A stretch of DNA of 64,000 bases from Harmothoe impar (GCA_947462335.1 OX381705.1:5136703-5200702), one strand, 5' to 3'; positions 40,168 through 53,239 are shown, numbered from the stretch's first letter. Program-made: numbers and translations. The notes: generated by a model not told the origin, from the sequence alone.

Positions 40168-41865
40168 CCCAGCAAACTGGGGTCATGTATTGTCTGCTTG
40201 GGTCATCCGTGTGTTGGGTCATATCGCAGTTGGTCAGCTTGGGTCATCTCCTGTCACTCTGACCCTGCACGGCGCATTATGACCCATCTTGCAGAAGTGG
40301 TCATGACACACTATTTCAGTTTGAGTCACCCCCAGTCAGTCCTAACCCAGTATGACACATTCTGACCCATCTCATTTATATTACTCATGGCCTAATGTGT
40401 CAGTCTCGGTCAATTCCTGTCAGTCCTGACACACTGTGGTAAATTCTGACCCATCTCAAATAGTGGTGATTGGTACAAACCATTTGTGGGGTTAAGCCTT
40501 TTTCTTTATGACTAAATTGACATTATACAGTATTACTAAATGACCCCCGACCTCCCTATCCTCCACTCATGGCTCATATATCCATCATCATAGTAAAATC
40601 ATGTTATCCAGTTCAATTTATTTTCCTATATCATTGCTTGATACACTTTCTCTTTTGACTGTTCCCCTCCTCTTATAGTCTAATTTACAGCAATCCCTAA
40701 TAGAACCCCTGCTACCCCCCTCTGCAACCCGGCCCCCCCCCCCCACCAACAACCAACCCCCCCCCCCCCTCACAACCTGACTGATGCTTCCCGCCATTCA
40801 GGTCACGTGGTGACGCCATCCAAGCGTTGGCCATCTCTGCATCACACAGGCAGGGGAGGGGACTAGAGAGGTGATGGACAATGCTACATCGGGGGTAGGA
40901 TGCCACGAGGTCGGGGAGAAAACTAGAGAGGTGATGGACAATGCTACAACGGAGGTAGGACCCCCAGAGGCCGGGGAGAAGACTAGAGAGGTGGTGGGCA
41001 ATGCTACAAGGGGGATAGGGCGCCCAGAGGTCGGGTAGAAAACTAGAGAGGTGGTGGACGATGCTACAACGGGGGTAGGACGCCCAGAGGTCGGGGAGAA
41101 GACTAGAGAGGTGGTGGGCAATGCTACAACGGAGGTAGGACCCCCAGAGGTCGGGTAGAAAACTAAAGAGGTGGTGGACGATGCTACAACGGGGGAAGGA
41201 TACCCAGAGGCCGGGAAGGGGACTGGGGAAGATGGTAAATGATGCTACAACCGGAGAAAGACGCCCAGAGGCCGGGGAGGGGACTGGGAAGATGGTAAAT
41301 GATGCTACAACCGGAGGAAGATGCTCAGAGGCCGGAGAGGGGACTGGCTGAGAAGATGGTAAATGATGGTACAACTGGAGGAAGACGCCCAGAGGCCGGA
41401 GAGGGGACTGGGAAGATGGTAAATGATGCTACAACGAGAGGAGGACGCCCAGAGGCCGGGGAGAAGACTGAGGAAGATGCTAGATGATGCTACAACCGAG
41501 AGAAGAATTCATATTATGTTTCAAATAAAAGGAAATGAAATATATTGCTCCACACCCCCGACCCAATCAACTACATTTCCGATGAACCCCCTCCCCCTCC
41601 CCTATATAAAGAAAACTAGTGAAAAATAGTTCAATAATAATAACAATATAGTCATAATAGTTGGGTCAATCCTGGTCAATGAGTCAAACATGGTCAGTTT
41701 GGGTCATGACCCGATGTGTCAACCCTTGTCAGGCTGGGTCATTACCCGATGTGTCCACTCTGGTCAGGCTGGGTCATGACCCACCATGATCAGATTTCAT
41801 TTCAACTAGCGCATTGGGACAGGGGGTGTCCCAGCCCTCACACAACATGACCACAGTTTGCTGGG
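40168..41865. mobile_element. Foldback element with CCCAGCAAACTG ends and GGGTCA arrays
   Basis: Ends CCCAGCAAACTGGGGTCATG (40168) and its near complement at 41865 are about 1.7 kb apart. Both flanks start and stop with AA, a possible 2 bp duplication. Just inside each end are irregular arrays of GGGTCA/TGACCC, often as GGGTCATGACCC. The centre holds a 60 bp minisatellite. No coding frame is credible. Confidence 0.7.
40860..41505. repeat. 60 bp minisatellite, about 11 units
   Basis: The unit carries GGACAATGCTACAACGGGGG, GGACGCCCAGAGG and GGGGAGAAGACT at strict 60 bp spacing, with a few longer units on the right. The period is a multiple of three, so long open frames arise on both strands (up to 220 codons on the minus strand). 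I regard these as by-products, since they lack any known motif. Confidence 0.9.
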
Positions 41866-42869
41866 AACTGAGATACATAATGGAAAGTTTGCAAATATGA
41901 GTATATATAATGTGGTATGTAGAGTAGGTCTACTCTGTACCTGAGATTTAGTTTGTTATATATGTAAGCTAAGGCTCACATACAAACCTACATCTGCGCA
42001 GCTATTACTGAAAGAAGCCACTGCACCAAGCACTCTATGGTTTACTGATGGTCTGACTAAATAGATTGACCAAGTAAAATAGAAGAGGTCCAAATGTAAA
42101 TCCCTCTAGCAATCCGTACAAACTTGGTTTGCCATTGTAGGTTTGGTCCGCCTGTCTACACACTGTGTGCAGGCAAAGAGACACTTGATTGATGCCCATT
42201 AATCCCCGCTACAAGCTACTGGGGTATCTAGCAGTCATATGGATTTGCAATCCTCTATGTACTAGGAAGACACATACAAATATATAGGCAAGTAGACAGC
42301 ACTTTGGTGGCCATTGAACAGAAACCTGCCTCACACAGTTACATTCAGAGTACTAAAACTTGCCTCACACAGTTATATTCAGAGTACTAATATGTAAGTT
42401 TCTTTTTCTATTGTTTCTAGGGGTGGAACTAATGAAATCAATCTTAACAACTAAACTGCATGCTAGAGCATTGAACAGTCTAAGGATTAATAATCACCAT
42501 TTATAAAATATAATCTGCATCCCCCTATCCTTGACTCCCACATATTGGCAATATAGAATGGAACTAAAACTAGCTCACTAGGCTTAACAACTGCTTATTA
42601 GTGTGACATGCAGGAGGAAATATGATTGGATATGGAATGGGTTGGAACTTAAGAAATATGCTATTAAAAAATATTAAAAAATCTGGGTCACAGAATGTTG
42701 ATTTCAATGAACCAGTGTCTTTCCCCAGTTTATAAGGCCCTTCCAACCATCACTACTACCACCACCTACCACCTACTCATATTTATTCTAAGCACCTTTC
42801 ACACAGATTAATCCAGAGAGATTCAAAGACCAGGCCCATCGTTTCACCATGAGAAGCATGCCCTATGGT
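41866..42869. other. Unassigned AT-rich spacer
   Basis: No gene or clear repeat, apart from a short direct duplication at about 42325-42395 (TTACATTCAGAGTACTAA twice, about 35 bp apart). Confidence 0.5.
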
Positions 42870-45800
42870 GAGGCCCTGTGGGGACACTAGGCCACAAACG
42901 TGACACTAGGCCTCAAACGGGACCTTTTTGAGGCCTAATGTCACCCTCGGGACACTAGGCCACAAAAGTGACACTAAAGCACAAATGACATTGGGCCTCA
43001 AATGACATTAGGCCTCAAATGACATAAGGCCTCAAATGACATTAGGCCTCAAATGACATTAGGCCTCAAATGGCACTAGGCCTCAAACAGATATCATTTG
43101 AGGCCTAATGTCATATGTCTGGACATTAGACCACAAACAGGACAGTATGCCTCAAATGGCATTAGGCCTCAAACAAATATCGTTTGAGGCCTAATGTCCA
43201 TGTCTGGACATTAGACACTTAAGCGCAAATTACATTAGGCCTCAAATGGCATTAGGCCTCAAACAGATATTTTATGAAAGTTTGCTAAAATTTCTGGCCT
43301 CAAATGGCATTAGGCCTCAAACAGATATCATTTGAGACCTAATGTCATATGTCTGTACATTAGACCACAAACAGGACAGTATGCCTCAAATGGCATTAGG
43401 CCTCAAACAAATATCGTTTGAGGCCGAATGTCATATTCATGTCTGGACATTAGACACTTAGGCACAAATGACATTAAGCCTCAAATGGCATTAGGCCTCA
43501 AACAGATATCATTTGAGGCCTAATGTCATATGTCTGGACATTAGACAACCAACAGGACAGTATGGCATTAGCTGACTGTATAGTGTTTAAGGCATAAGGA
43601 CAAGGAAATATTTTATGGCAGTGTTATAATTTCAACCTATATAGCATTTGAGGCATAAGGGCAAGTTGATAGTTTACTGCAGTTAAGTACATTAGCTGAA
43701 TATATAGTGTTTGAGGCAAAAGCGCAAGGAGATATTTTATGAAAGTTTGCTATAATTTCAGGCCTCAAATGGCATTAGGCCTCAAACAGATATCATTTGA
43801 GGCCTAATGTCATATGTCTTGACATTTGACCACAAACAGGACATTATGCCTCAAATGGCATTAGGCCTCAAAGAAAAAAAATAGTTTGAGGCCTTATAAT
43901 ATAGTTTGAGCACAAATTACATTAGGCCTCAAATGGCATTAGGCCTCAAACAGATATCATTTGAGGCCTAATGTCATATGTCTGAACATTAGACAACCAA
44001 CAGGACGGTATACCTCAAATTGCATTAGCTGACTGTATAGTGTTTGAGGCATAAGGACAAGGAGATATTTTATGGCAGTTTGCTATGATTTCAACCTATA
44101 TAGCATTTGAGGCATCAGGGCAAATTGATATTTGCATGGCAGTTTGCTATGTTGTCAACCTATATAGCGTTTGAGGCATAAAGGCAAGTTTACTGCAGTT
44201 AAGTACATTAGCTGAATATATAGTGTTTGAGGCATAAGGGCAAGGAGATATTTTATGAAAGTTTGCTATAATTTCAGGCCTCAAAAGGCATTAGGCCTCA
44301 AACAGATATCATTTGAGGCCTAATGTCATATGTCTGGACATTAGACCACAAACAGGACAGTATGCCTCAAATGGCATTAGGCCTCAAACAAATATCATTT
44401 GAGGCCTAATGTCTTATACATGTCTGGAAATATGACACTAAAGCACAAGCTACATTAGGCTTCAAATGGCATTAAGCCTCAAACAGATATCATTTGAGGC
44501 CTAATGTCATATGTCTGGACATTAGACAACCAACAGGACAGTATGCCTCAAATGGCATTAGCTGACTATATAGAATTTGAGGCATACTGTCCTGTTTGTG
44601 GTCTAATGTCCAGACATATGACATTAGGCCTCAAATGATATTTGTTTGAAGCCTTATGCCTTTTGAGCCATACTGTCCTGTTTGTGGTCTAATGTCCAGA
44701 CATATGACAGTAGGCCTCAAATGGTATCTAATGCCCCTCAAGAGGCGTGTTTTTGGACCATGCCTTAACCCTAGTTGGAAAATCGCTAAAATGTGGTGCT
44801 ATGTTAATATTTTCTCTCTCAAATATTTGATTTTTGTGTATAATGCAACTGTTGTTTATTTATTTTTTGCTGTATATATCTTCCTGTACTTATCAATTTG
44901 AATTTATCCACTGCATACCCATCTTTATCTCATCCAATATGTGAAAACAATGTAAGCATTATGAGAAAGAAAAGGTATCACCTTTTATTGTCATAAATTA
45001 TACCACAAATTGTAATTTTTGTGATTTGGCAATAAAAACCTTTCAAACCTTAAAAAAAATTTGAGGCCTAATGTCATTTGTACTTTAGTGTCACGTTTGT
45101 TTGAGGCTTAATCTCACCTGCTTGAATACTAGTCCATAAACATGACATTATGCCCAAAATTCCTACAGTTTGTGGCCTACTGTCAGGGTTATCATTATAC
45201 TGGAAATAGGAAACTTTTATGCCATCAAACATTCTCTTAACTCGGCCCTTTTGTGTAAAGTCTTAGCTAGTATTTGAGGCCTAATGTCATATGATTGAAC
45301 ATTAGGCCATAAACATGACATTACACCTCAAATGGCTACAGTGTGTAGCTTAACATCAGACATTTCTACATTATAAGGACCACATAACAAGAAAGCTAGT
45401 GTTTGAGGCCTAATGTCACCTGATTGAATACTAGGCCATAAATATGACATAATGCCTCAAATAACTACAGGTTGTGGCCTACTGTCAAGGCTATCGTAAG
45501 GACACAAAATAGGTAGTTTTTATGCCACTAAACATTTGAAAGACAGACTTTTGTATAGCCTTTGGTATATACTCTTAGCTAGACCCTTAATGCCTTAATA
45601 TGGCATTAGGCCTCAAATGATATTTGTTTGAGGCCTAATGCCATTTGAGGCATACTGTCCTGTTTGTGGTCTAATGTCCAGACGTATGACATTAGGCCTC
45701 AAATGATATTTGTTTGAGGCCTAATGCCTTTTGAGGCATACTGTCCTGTTTGTGGTCTAATGTCTCGACACATGACACTAGGCCTCAAATGATATCTGTT

Positions 45801-45965
45801 CGAGGCCTCATGTCATTTGAGGCCTAATGTCATTTGAGGCCTAATGTCATTTGTGCTTTAGTGTCACTTTTGTGGCCTAGTGTCCCGAGGGTGACATTAG
45901 GCCTCAAAAAGGTCCCGTTTGAGGCCTAATGTCACGTTTGTGGCCTAGTGTCCCCACAGGCCCTC
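42870..45965. mobile_element. 3.1 kb foldback element built from GAGGCCTAATGTCAT units
   Basis: The terminal ~170 bp are inverted copies of each other (CCTGTGGGGACACTAGGCC at the left, complement at the right). Almost the whole interior consists of the motif TTTGAGGCCTAATGTCAT and its complement, dozens of times, in tandem 17 bp arrays near the ends and in larger mixed units (about 350-550 bp) inside, with ACAGATATCATTTGAGGCC and GGACATTAGACCACAAACAG blocks. A motif-free part at about 44740-45060 is AT-rich. No protein is encoded. Family unknown. Confidence 0.75.
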
Positions 45966-46560
45966 TTTGTAGTGCAGGGAATACTAATATGGAAATGCAT
46001 AAAGGCCCCTACAGTCTGCCCTAATGTGTATCAGGCACATTACACGCATGTGTGAAACCTCCCTACACCTCTACTGTGGAGGGCCTTATAGTCACTTCCT
46101 GTAGTGCCTCAGGACATTGCAGGTATAGCCCCAGGTGCTGTAACAGACACATATATCCTTAGCACTGCCATAGCGGGCCAATGTGTATAGTAAAAATGGC
46201 CCCCTAAAAGCCAAGATTTTGCGTTTGCATTGGAAACAATACGCTATGGCAGTGCACCTTCAGAAAGTACTGGCAGTCCTAAGGATATAGCTGGTGCTAA
46301 ATGTCTAAAGCCTTTAAACCTTTGAGGCATCTTATCTTACAGCTAAATTGATAGGATGAATAAAAACAGAAGGGTGAGATGGAACTAGGTCTTAGACACG
46401 AGACATAGTTGAAACAAGAATTGCGGTTGTTGCCGCGTAAAAAAATGCCTAAGGCATTTTTATACGCGGCAACAACCGCAATTCTTGCATTCGAAGAAAC
46501 ATAATGTCTACATGGTTGGTATGTTTGAAGGGAACCCATTCAAGACACCAAAAAAGCAGG
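45966..46560. other. Spacer with one strong hairpin
   Basis: No gene. It contains the hairpin at 46415-46487; the rest is plain sequence. Confidence 0.5.
46415..46487. repeat. 73 bp near-perfect hairpin
   Basis: Two 36-nt arms with one mismatch around a single central base. The arms carry CAAGAATTGCGGTTGTTGCC and its complement. The loop is too small for a standard animal microRNA precursor, so it is more likely a tiny inverted-repeat element. Confidence 0.85.
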
Positions 46561-46706
46561 CCCAGTGAACAAAAACGATATACAACATTTCATAACGTTA
46601 TATAACGTTAAATAACGTTTCTCTAAGGCTCCTTACTATGGCATAACGTTATATGAAATTCTGTAACATTATTTTGACGTAAAATAACGTTTTTTTGTTA
46701 GCTAGG
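46561..46706 (+). mobile_element. MITE with CCCAGTGAAC ends (copy 1)
   Basis: About 146 bp rich in AACGTTA palindromes, with inverted ends CCCAGTGAAC and GTTAGCTAGGG. It is homologous, in opposite orientation, to 56897-57043; both share TTTCTCTAAGGCTCCTTACT. Confidence 0.8.
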
Positions 46707-46764
46707 GGGCCAGGAAGGGGTTATCAGGGGGAAGGATGATATTACCTCAAATATGGCATTTCCT

Positions 46765-47945
46765 ATGAATTCCTTGGGTCCATGTTAGGGGGTAAGAAAA
46801 TGTGTGTTGCTAGGCAGATAAACAATTACAATAGATCTTGCTAGACAACCAGCTGGATTAGCAAAAAACTAATAGAACCATTCAATTCTTCTAGGGGGGT
46901 AGGTTTGATTATAATCAACCTCAGGACCATGGAAATGTGTGCTGCTAGGCAGATAAACAATTACAACAGCCGTTGCTAGGCAACCAGCTGTATTAGCATC
47001 AAACAGATAGAACCATTGAATTTCTTGGTCCATATTAGGGGGGTAGGTATAATTATAATCAACTTCAGGACCATGGAAATGTGTGTTGCTAGACAGATAA
47101 ACAATTAGAATAGCCGTTGCTAGGCAACCAGCTGTATTAGTAACAAACCGATAGAACCATTGAATAACCTGAGTCCTTATTAGGGGGGGTAGGTATGATT
47201 ATAATCAACTTCAGGACCATGGAAATGTGTGTTGCTATGCAGATAAACAATTAGAATAGCCGTTGCTAGGCAACCAGCTGTATTAGCAACAAACCAATAG
47301 AACCATTGCATTCCTTGCGTCCATATTAGGGGGGGTAGGTATGATTATAATCAACTTTAGGACCATGGAAATGTGTGTTGCGAGGCAGATAAACAATTAG
47401 AATAGACCTTGCTAGGCAACCAGCTGTATTAGCAACAAACCAATAGAACCATTGAATTCCTTGCGTCCATATTAGGGGGGTAGGTATGATTGTAATCAAC
47501 TTCAGGACCATGGAAATGTGTGTTGCTAGGCAGATAAACAATTAGAATAGGCGTTGCTAGGCAACCAGCTGTATTAGCAACAAACCAATAGAACCATTGA
47601 ATTCCTTGCATCCATATTAGGGGGGGTAGGTATGATTATAATCAACTTCAGGACCATGGAAATGTGTGTTGCTAGGCAGATCAACAATTAGAATAGCCGT
47701 TGCTAGGCAACCAGCTGTATTAGCAACAAACCGATAGAACCATTGAATTCCTTGCATCCATATTAGGGGGGGTAGGTATGATTAGAATCAACTTCAGGAC
47801 CATGGAAATGTGTGTTGCTAGGCAGATCAACAATTAGAATAGCCATTGCTAGGCAACCAGCTGTATTAGCAACAAATCAATAGAACCATTGAATTCCTTG
47901 CGTCCATATTAGGGGGGGTAGGTATGATTATAATCAACCTCAGGA
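46765..47945 (+). repeat. Eight-unit tandem array, ~145 bp period
   Basis: Units are marked by GGACCATGGAAATGTGTGTT at 46790 (variant), 46929, 47074, 47218, 47367, 47512, 47657 and 47802. Each unit also has a GGGGGGTAGGTATGATTATA block and CCGTTGCTAGGCAACCAGCT, the latter resembling the X-box bound by RFX factors. The first two units are the most diverged. Short minus-strand frames are repeat products. Confidence 0.9.
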
Positions 47946-48344
47946 ACTATCAATGGTTGATTTATATTATTATTATCACATAGCATAAATTTGTGTTGTG
48001 ACACCTTAATCCAAGATGGCGGCACAATCAAAGATGGCGGCGCCCGTTCTGACTTCTGGCAAAGTGCAAACATCATATACCTCGTTCTGGTGGTGCCTGG
48101 CGGCACCACCAGGTGGCTACGCCACCACTTCGGCATAAAAAATAGCTTTTATGATCTCTAAAAGAACAGCATTTCTAGAAGGTTTATGTAAATGTTGTGT
48201 CTTAAGATTGTCTCGGGGGACCACCCTAACTGTTAAATGTATTCTGCTTCATTTTTTAGAATGTAGCCCTGATGATCCCTTGAGGAACAACATTGTTAGA
48301 AAGTATTATTTCAAATGTGTTAGACAATCATCTCAGAGGACTGT

Positions 48345-48590
48345 CTTAACCCTTTACGGACATCACTAAACGATGACATTTGTCGTCATGTTGCACCAAT
48401 GCAGCCCTGGCGAGTAACTCACAGTGGCTACATTGGTGCATCATACCAACCCTTCAGGAGTGTCTCAACCCCATAGTGTAACCTTATGCTTTAATGCAGC
48501 ACTGGCAAGTTACTTGCCAGGGCTGCATTCATGCTTCATGACGACCAAGGGCATGATGCATTAAGGTATCATGCCATCCTTAATTGGTAA
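48345..48590. repeat. Best-preserved copy of the dispersed foldback family
   Basis: Ends AACCCTTTACGGACAT and CATGCCATCCTTAATTGG are partly inverted. Inside are paired blocks ATGCAGCCCTGGCGAGTAAC and GTTACTTGCCAGGGCTGCAT, plus GATGCATTAAGGTATCATGC. At least ten related copies are scattered through the window. Non-coding; its mobility class was not determined. Confidence 0.8.
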
Positions 48591-51044
48591 CTCTATCCCG
48601 CTTCAGAGGGATTTTTTTGCACCAGCTCTGAAACTATTTTTGTTTCCCTCAGCAGTGCCAGCACGGCTAAATCAAAGTAAGAGGAATTATGAGGAAGATG
48701 CAGTATTTATCATGTCTGTAGTTGTCTGGGCTGCAGTCAATCATAAAAAGGATTGACTCAGTCCGATATAGATGAGAGATTATGGTTCTTAAACTAGACG
48801 ACAGTAGCCCTGATGCCTATATCATATAAGCCAGACATCTAAATATGCTTCCTTTCTATTTTGCAGATCCTTATAGGACTGTGGTCCTGCATTGGATTTA
48901 CCTAAGGTAAGGATTTATTATTCGTTATGGTTGATATCTTGTTGGCTACCTCTTTAGTACAACACAATAGTTATCTTTTACCATATATATGTATATACAG
49001 GGGATACAGGACTCATAGTTAATAACAGGCTGATTACTGACCTACCGAGCCATCAATCAGTTCTCATTCAAGATGTCCCCCTACACTAGCTCCAGTATCA
49101 TGCAGTTGTTACAATGACATCCTAATGTTGATTTTGATATTCACAGTTTGAGAGCCAAGAATAGTCAGTATCAAAAACCTTTTTTCCCCCTCAGGTTTAT
49201 GGTGTGACACCCTCCACATCTCTACATTGCTTTTCCACCTGCCACTTTTTATGTTCCTCATGTCCATCATAATTCATACTCCCAAACCCCCCATCCTCTT
49301 CGCCAAAACAGATTGGCCATATTGCTCCTTTTAATCTGTCATGCAAGTCACTGCTATTGACAATGGGGACAAACAGGTTGTCTTTGATCACTCACATAGC
49401 TGATGTGAGGTTGTTTTTTACAGGCAGATCCAAATCTAAAGAAGAGTAAATGAGAGAGTGGGGCCTACTCTGCTAAAAGTCCATGTATTTTGTTAAAACC
49501 CTTCACTTGAGAGGTCAATTTCTTGGGTGTATTTTACGATTGAAAATCATTAATTTATTCAAAATGAAGACAATCAAACAATAATGGGTGAAATATGGAG
49601 GTTTGAGGAAATAGGGAGGTTTGAGGAAATACAGGGGCTGGTTATTCACCTTTTGCGAAATACGAGGCTCAGTGCTGCACGCTACCTGGCTTGGTATTTC
49701 ATCAAACCATTTAAAAATAAATACACATCTCGTACCAGAGACTATTTATTACTTAAAACACATTTTCTCACGTATGAGCTCTAGATCCACCCAAGTGAGG
49801 AAAATCATTGAACATTTAGGTCATGTCTGAGACCTTTTATAGAACTCTGCAGAGCGCTGCTCCACCTCTAAAGAAATAGATTTTATTACAAGTAATGGTT
49901 ATGCTGATATATTAAATAAGAGATCTGTCAATCCAGATTTTTACTTTTGCGATAGAGCAGCTGAAAGCCTCAAATAATCGAAAGGACTCTTTGCTTATTT
50001 TGAGCAGCCATTGATTTTCAACCATTGATTGAAACCTCAGTTGTCCCTTTACATGTCCTGCCAAGGTGTTTTGCCAATTGTCCATTAGAAATCAGGACAC
50101 ATGTTAGAGTACCATTACGCAGCCACCAGAACAGGTCACAGATAATCCCCAATAATAGGACCTATATCAGGATACATGTCCAAGTGCTACTATGATGAGA
50201 TGAGGATACATTTATGTCGTGTCAATGTAATAAATAATTACGGTACATTCATAAAACAGTGTGGATAATCCTTTTTTATAGCCAATTTAAATTTCCAAAG
50301 GGTATCAATCATAGTATAGTCAGGTTTCAAATCCACCTCTCCTCGCTCCAGTGACTCCGCCATTATGTGTTGTGGTCAGTCCCTCACCGGTGGTCAGCTA
50401 TTTCCGTCCAAAGTTCTTCAAATGTGTATTATACACTATATTTAATCCGAACCCTCGTGTCTCTATACCTTTACACAGTTCTCATCGAAAACTGGAGGTC
50501 AATAGAGCTTTTAATCACCTCTGTGGGCTGGATATTCCTGGACGGTTCGCGGTATGCGTCTACTCGACAATGGACACCATAGCCATTTATTGACCACAGT
50601 TTTTTCAGGATTTAATCCAATTAGGTAAGGTATTTGGAAAAACAGGCTGACCTATGTATTCCTGAATTAGAAGTCACATAGGTTTTCACTCATTTACTTT
50701 GTACCTGTCTTTATCCTTAACCTAGCTGCAATCAGTGCTTTTTGCTGGTCGATATACGTCTATGACCCACTGTCAGGCTAGCTGTTTTATAGTGGTATGA
50801 CTATAAAATTACATTAAGTAATAATTCATGTTGAAATAACAAGTATGCATCGGAAACATACTAGCAGCAATACAATCCACCTTTAAATTTACAGTGTTGT
50901 TTTTATTTACCCCCCTTTTATGAAAATGATTTTTTTCAAAAAATATCAATTAATCTCACAAAGAAGTACCGGAAGTACCAGTATTGTTTCCAGCATTTCC
51001 ATCTTCGCTTTTTGCTTAGATCTTCATATAACAATGCAGTACTA

Positions 51045-51200
51045 TATCCTGCTAGACATGATTATAGTGGGCTCTGGCATATGCTAAATCACCTGTAAAT
51101 GTTCTGAATGCAGATTTAAACCCCCTTAATCAAGGCCCCAGCCAGAGAGCAGCTGGCAGGAGGAAACAGTGCTGCCTCCTTGTGGGAGAATTAATTGCCC
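51045..51200 (-). repeat. Inverted copy of the Polinton-target repeat family
   Basis: On the minus strand it reads CCTTGATTAAGGGGGTTTAA, then a TCTGCATTCAGAACATT block, as in the copies near 29160 and 39510. Confidence 0.7.
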
Positions 51201-52363
51201 CATAGTTGATTCACCCTGCTGCACCACTGCCTCTCTGTTGCAGGCATGTAATGTGTATAATGAAAATCTGCCATTTTGTAGGAATTTGCTGTGAAGAAGG
51301 AATAATGACTATTTTAAGCAATGCTAAATGCTTTTGTTTTAATGCCTTGTGTGCAATGGCAGGACCCTTGCCTACTTGAGGAGGAAGTCTGTACAGGATT
51401 AGGGCTCTCAAAGGCTGGTCTTTCCCACTTTAGACTAGAAATGAGTGCTTTGTCATAATTGGATGTCCATTCCGCTCCTATAGATTAACTGGTCCTTGTT
51501 TTGCTTGTTACTTGTGTCTCTGCCTCAGCCGTGAGTCTTTCTATGTGATGCTTGTCATTAGTGCAATAGCATATTCTTAAAGAATTTTCATCCAAAGACA
51601 GGGACTTCCCTGGTCCCCCAGCAAGATAGCTGACCGTAGACCTAACCCCTTTATTGTACCTTATTCCCTCTTCGTGTTCTTCTTAGACCTAAGCCATCAC
51701 CAAGTTTCCCATCACTGTAATCAGAAAGAACTAACTTAACTGAGAACTAATATACACATATTACATATCTAAACATCTCAACATGTCTCTGAGTCATATA
51801 AGATATTGTCTCAATGCTCTGGTAGTGGAAACATAGAGCAGAGTCCTGTTTGGAGAGTATGAGTAAGAGATTTGAACTAAATCAATTGCAGACAAGAACA
51901 AGAGAATGAGAAAAAATACCTGACACAACTGTACTCTTTTGAATAGCAAATGAAATATTTCACATTGAAACAGTTTTTTTGTGGGTACTCAACGATGATT
52001 ACGATGACATTTTAAACCTAGACATATTGGATCAAGCTACCTCAGGAGGGCCTGCAATATCCAGAATTTCCTCACAACCAAGTTGCATTGGTGGTGTAGT
52101 CACTTACTTTAGGAGGGTTCAGGGTTTAACAATTTGACACACAGCCAGAATGGACCTTGTTGCAGTGTTCGGTCCGTCCCTCCAGGTGAAGAAATCTCAT
52201 TGCAATCATGCTCTAGTGCCCTTAAAACAGTTTCAATGCCAGATTTCTCATTCAAAATTGGAAAGAGTTCAGATTGTGTGAGATTTTTTTCTCACTCATT
52301 AGTTTTCTTGTGATCATGTGATTCTGCTCGGCAAACACCTTTTGCCTTGTGGCTATAATTCTA

Positions 52364-53239
52364 AAAGGTTAGATAGACGATGTGGGATCTCCGCTACTAC
52401 ATCCAGAACTGACCAGGTAAGGCGATTTTGGCGCTCCCTGACATGTTGAAGTGACATGTGACCACATGCTGTGTTTCCATTGGTTTGTATTCATCAATTA
52501 GGTCAAGATAAATACATTTGTTTACCCAGAAAGTAGTTCCCTACTTTACCTTTCAGCAGAACATCCAAAAGGTATATTTTCAGGAGTTCCTCATAGGAGG
52601 CTATTTATTTCTGATTCACAGAAAATAAATAATTGGGTATGTGGAAAAATAAAATATTCAATTTTATTTTTCTGGTTCAATGGACATTCAGCAGAGAATG
52701 TGTGGTTGGTGAGTTCAGGATGTTTCATCTTGTTCCAAGATTCATCAGGTAGACATTCAGGAGTGTTTGGTTCAGTTTGTTAAATTAAATTAAATTAATT
52801 TAAGCCTAAGTTTTGTTTTTATCTAGTCTTTAGAGGACTTTTGATAAAGACATGGTTCTGACCCAGTTTGGTGACCTGGTTCTTAGGGCTTCAGGTCAGT
52901 CAACATTGCTGGGAGCTGCACTTGTCTAGGTGCAACCTACTTGTTAGGTAGGATATCTTTATTTTACCTGGTCAAAACTATATCTCATAGTTTTAGGTTA
53001 AATGTAGGGTCAATCTTTCAATTGATATTTTCCCTGTACTATTTTTGTACACACAGGAATGTTACCGGGGTTTATGCACAATAAAATGTGTATTGCCCTT
53101 TCACTTCTCGGGTAGTGTGTTTAGCGTTGGGGAACGCTAAACACACTACCCGAGAAGTGAAAGGGCAATACACATTTTATTGTGCATAAACCCCGGTAAC
53201 ATTCCTGTGTGTACAAAAATAGTACAGGGAAAATATCAA
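52364..53239. mobile_element. Copy-B-specific insert ending in a giant palindrome, 17 bp target duplication
   Basis: TTGTGGCTATAATTCTA occurs at 52347-52363 and again at 53240-53256, while copy A has it once (about 3784-3800). The insert is therefore a clean insertion with a 17 bp duplication, the size expected of LINE-type retroposition. It has no open frame of note. Its last ~220 bp are the palindrome at 53019-53242. The family is not recognised. Confidence 0.8.

Larger units (their letters stand above)
47946..51807. other. Gene-free spacer before duplication copy B
   Basis: It contains two AAGATGGCGGC blocks (YY1-like) at about 48012-48040, a GGTGGTGCC hairpin at about 48090-48115, the foldback-family copy at 48345-48590, a dispersed repeat at 49190-49400 and an inverted copy of the Polinton-target family at 51045-51200. 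No convincing coding exon. Confidence 0.5.

Noticed and set aside
40712..41374. 220-codon minus-strand frame of Pro/Ser-rich 20-residue repeats
   Set aside because: It lies wholly on a 60 bp minisatellite, whose period keeps frames open by arithmetic. No signal peptide, domain or promoter; the opposite strand is also open.
46415..46487. MicroRNA precursor
   Set aside because: The stem has essentially no loop, unlike animal precursors; a mini inverted-repeat element fits better.
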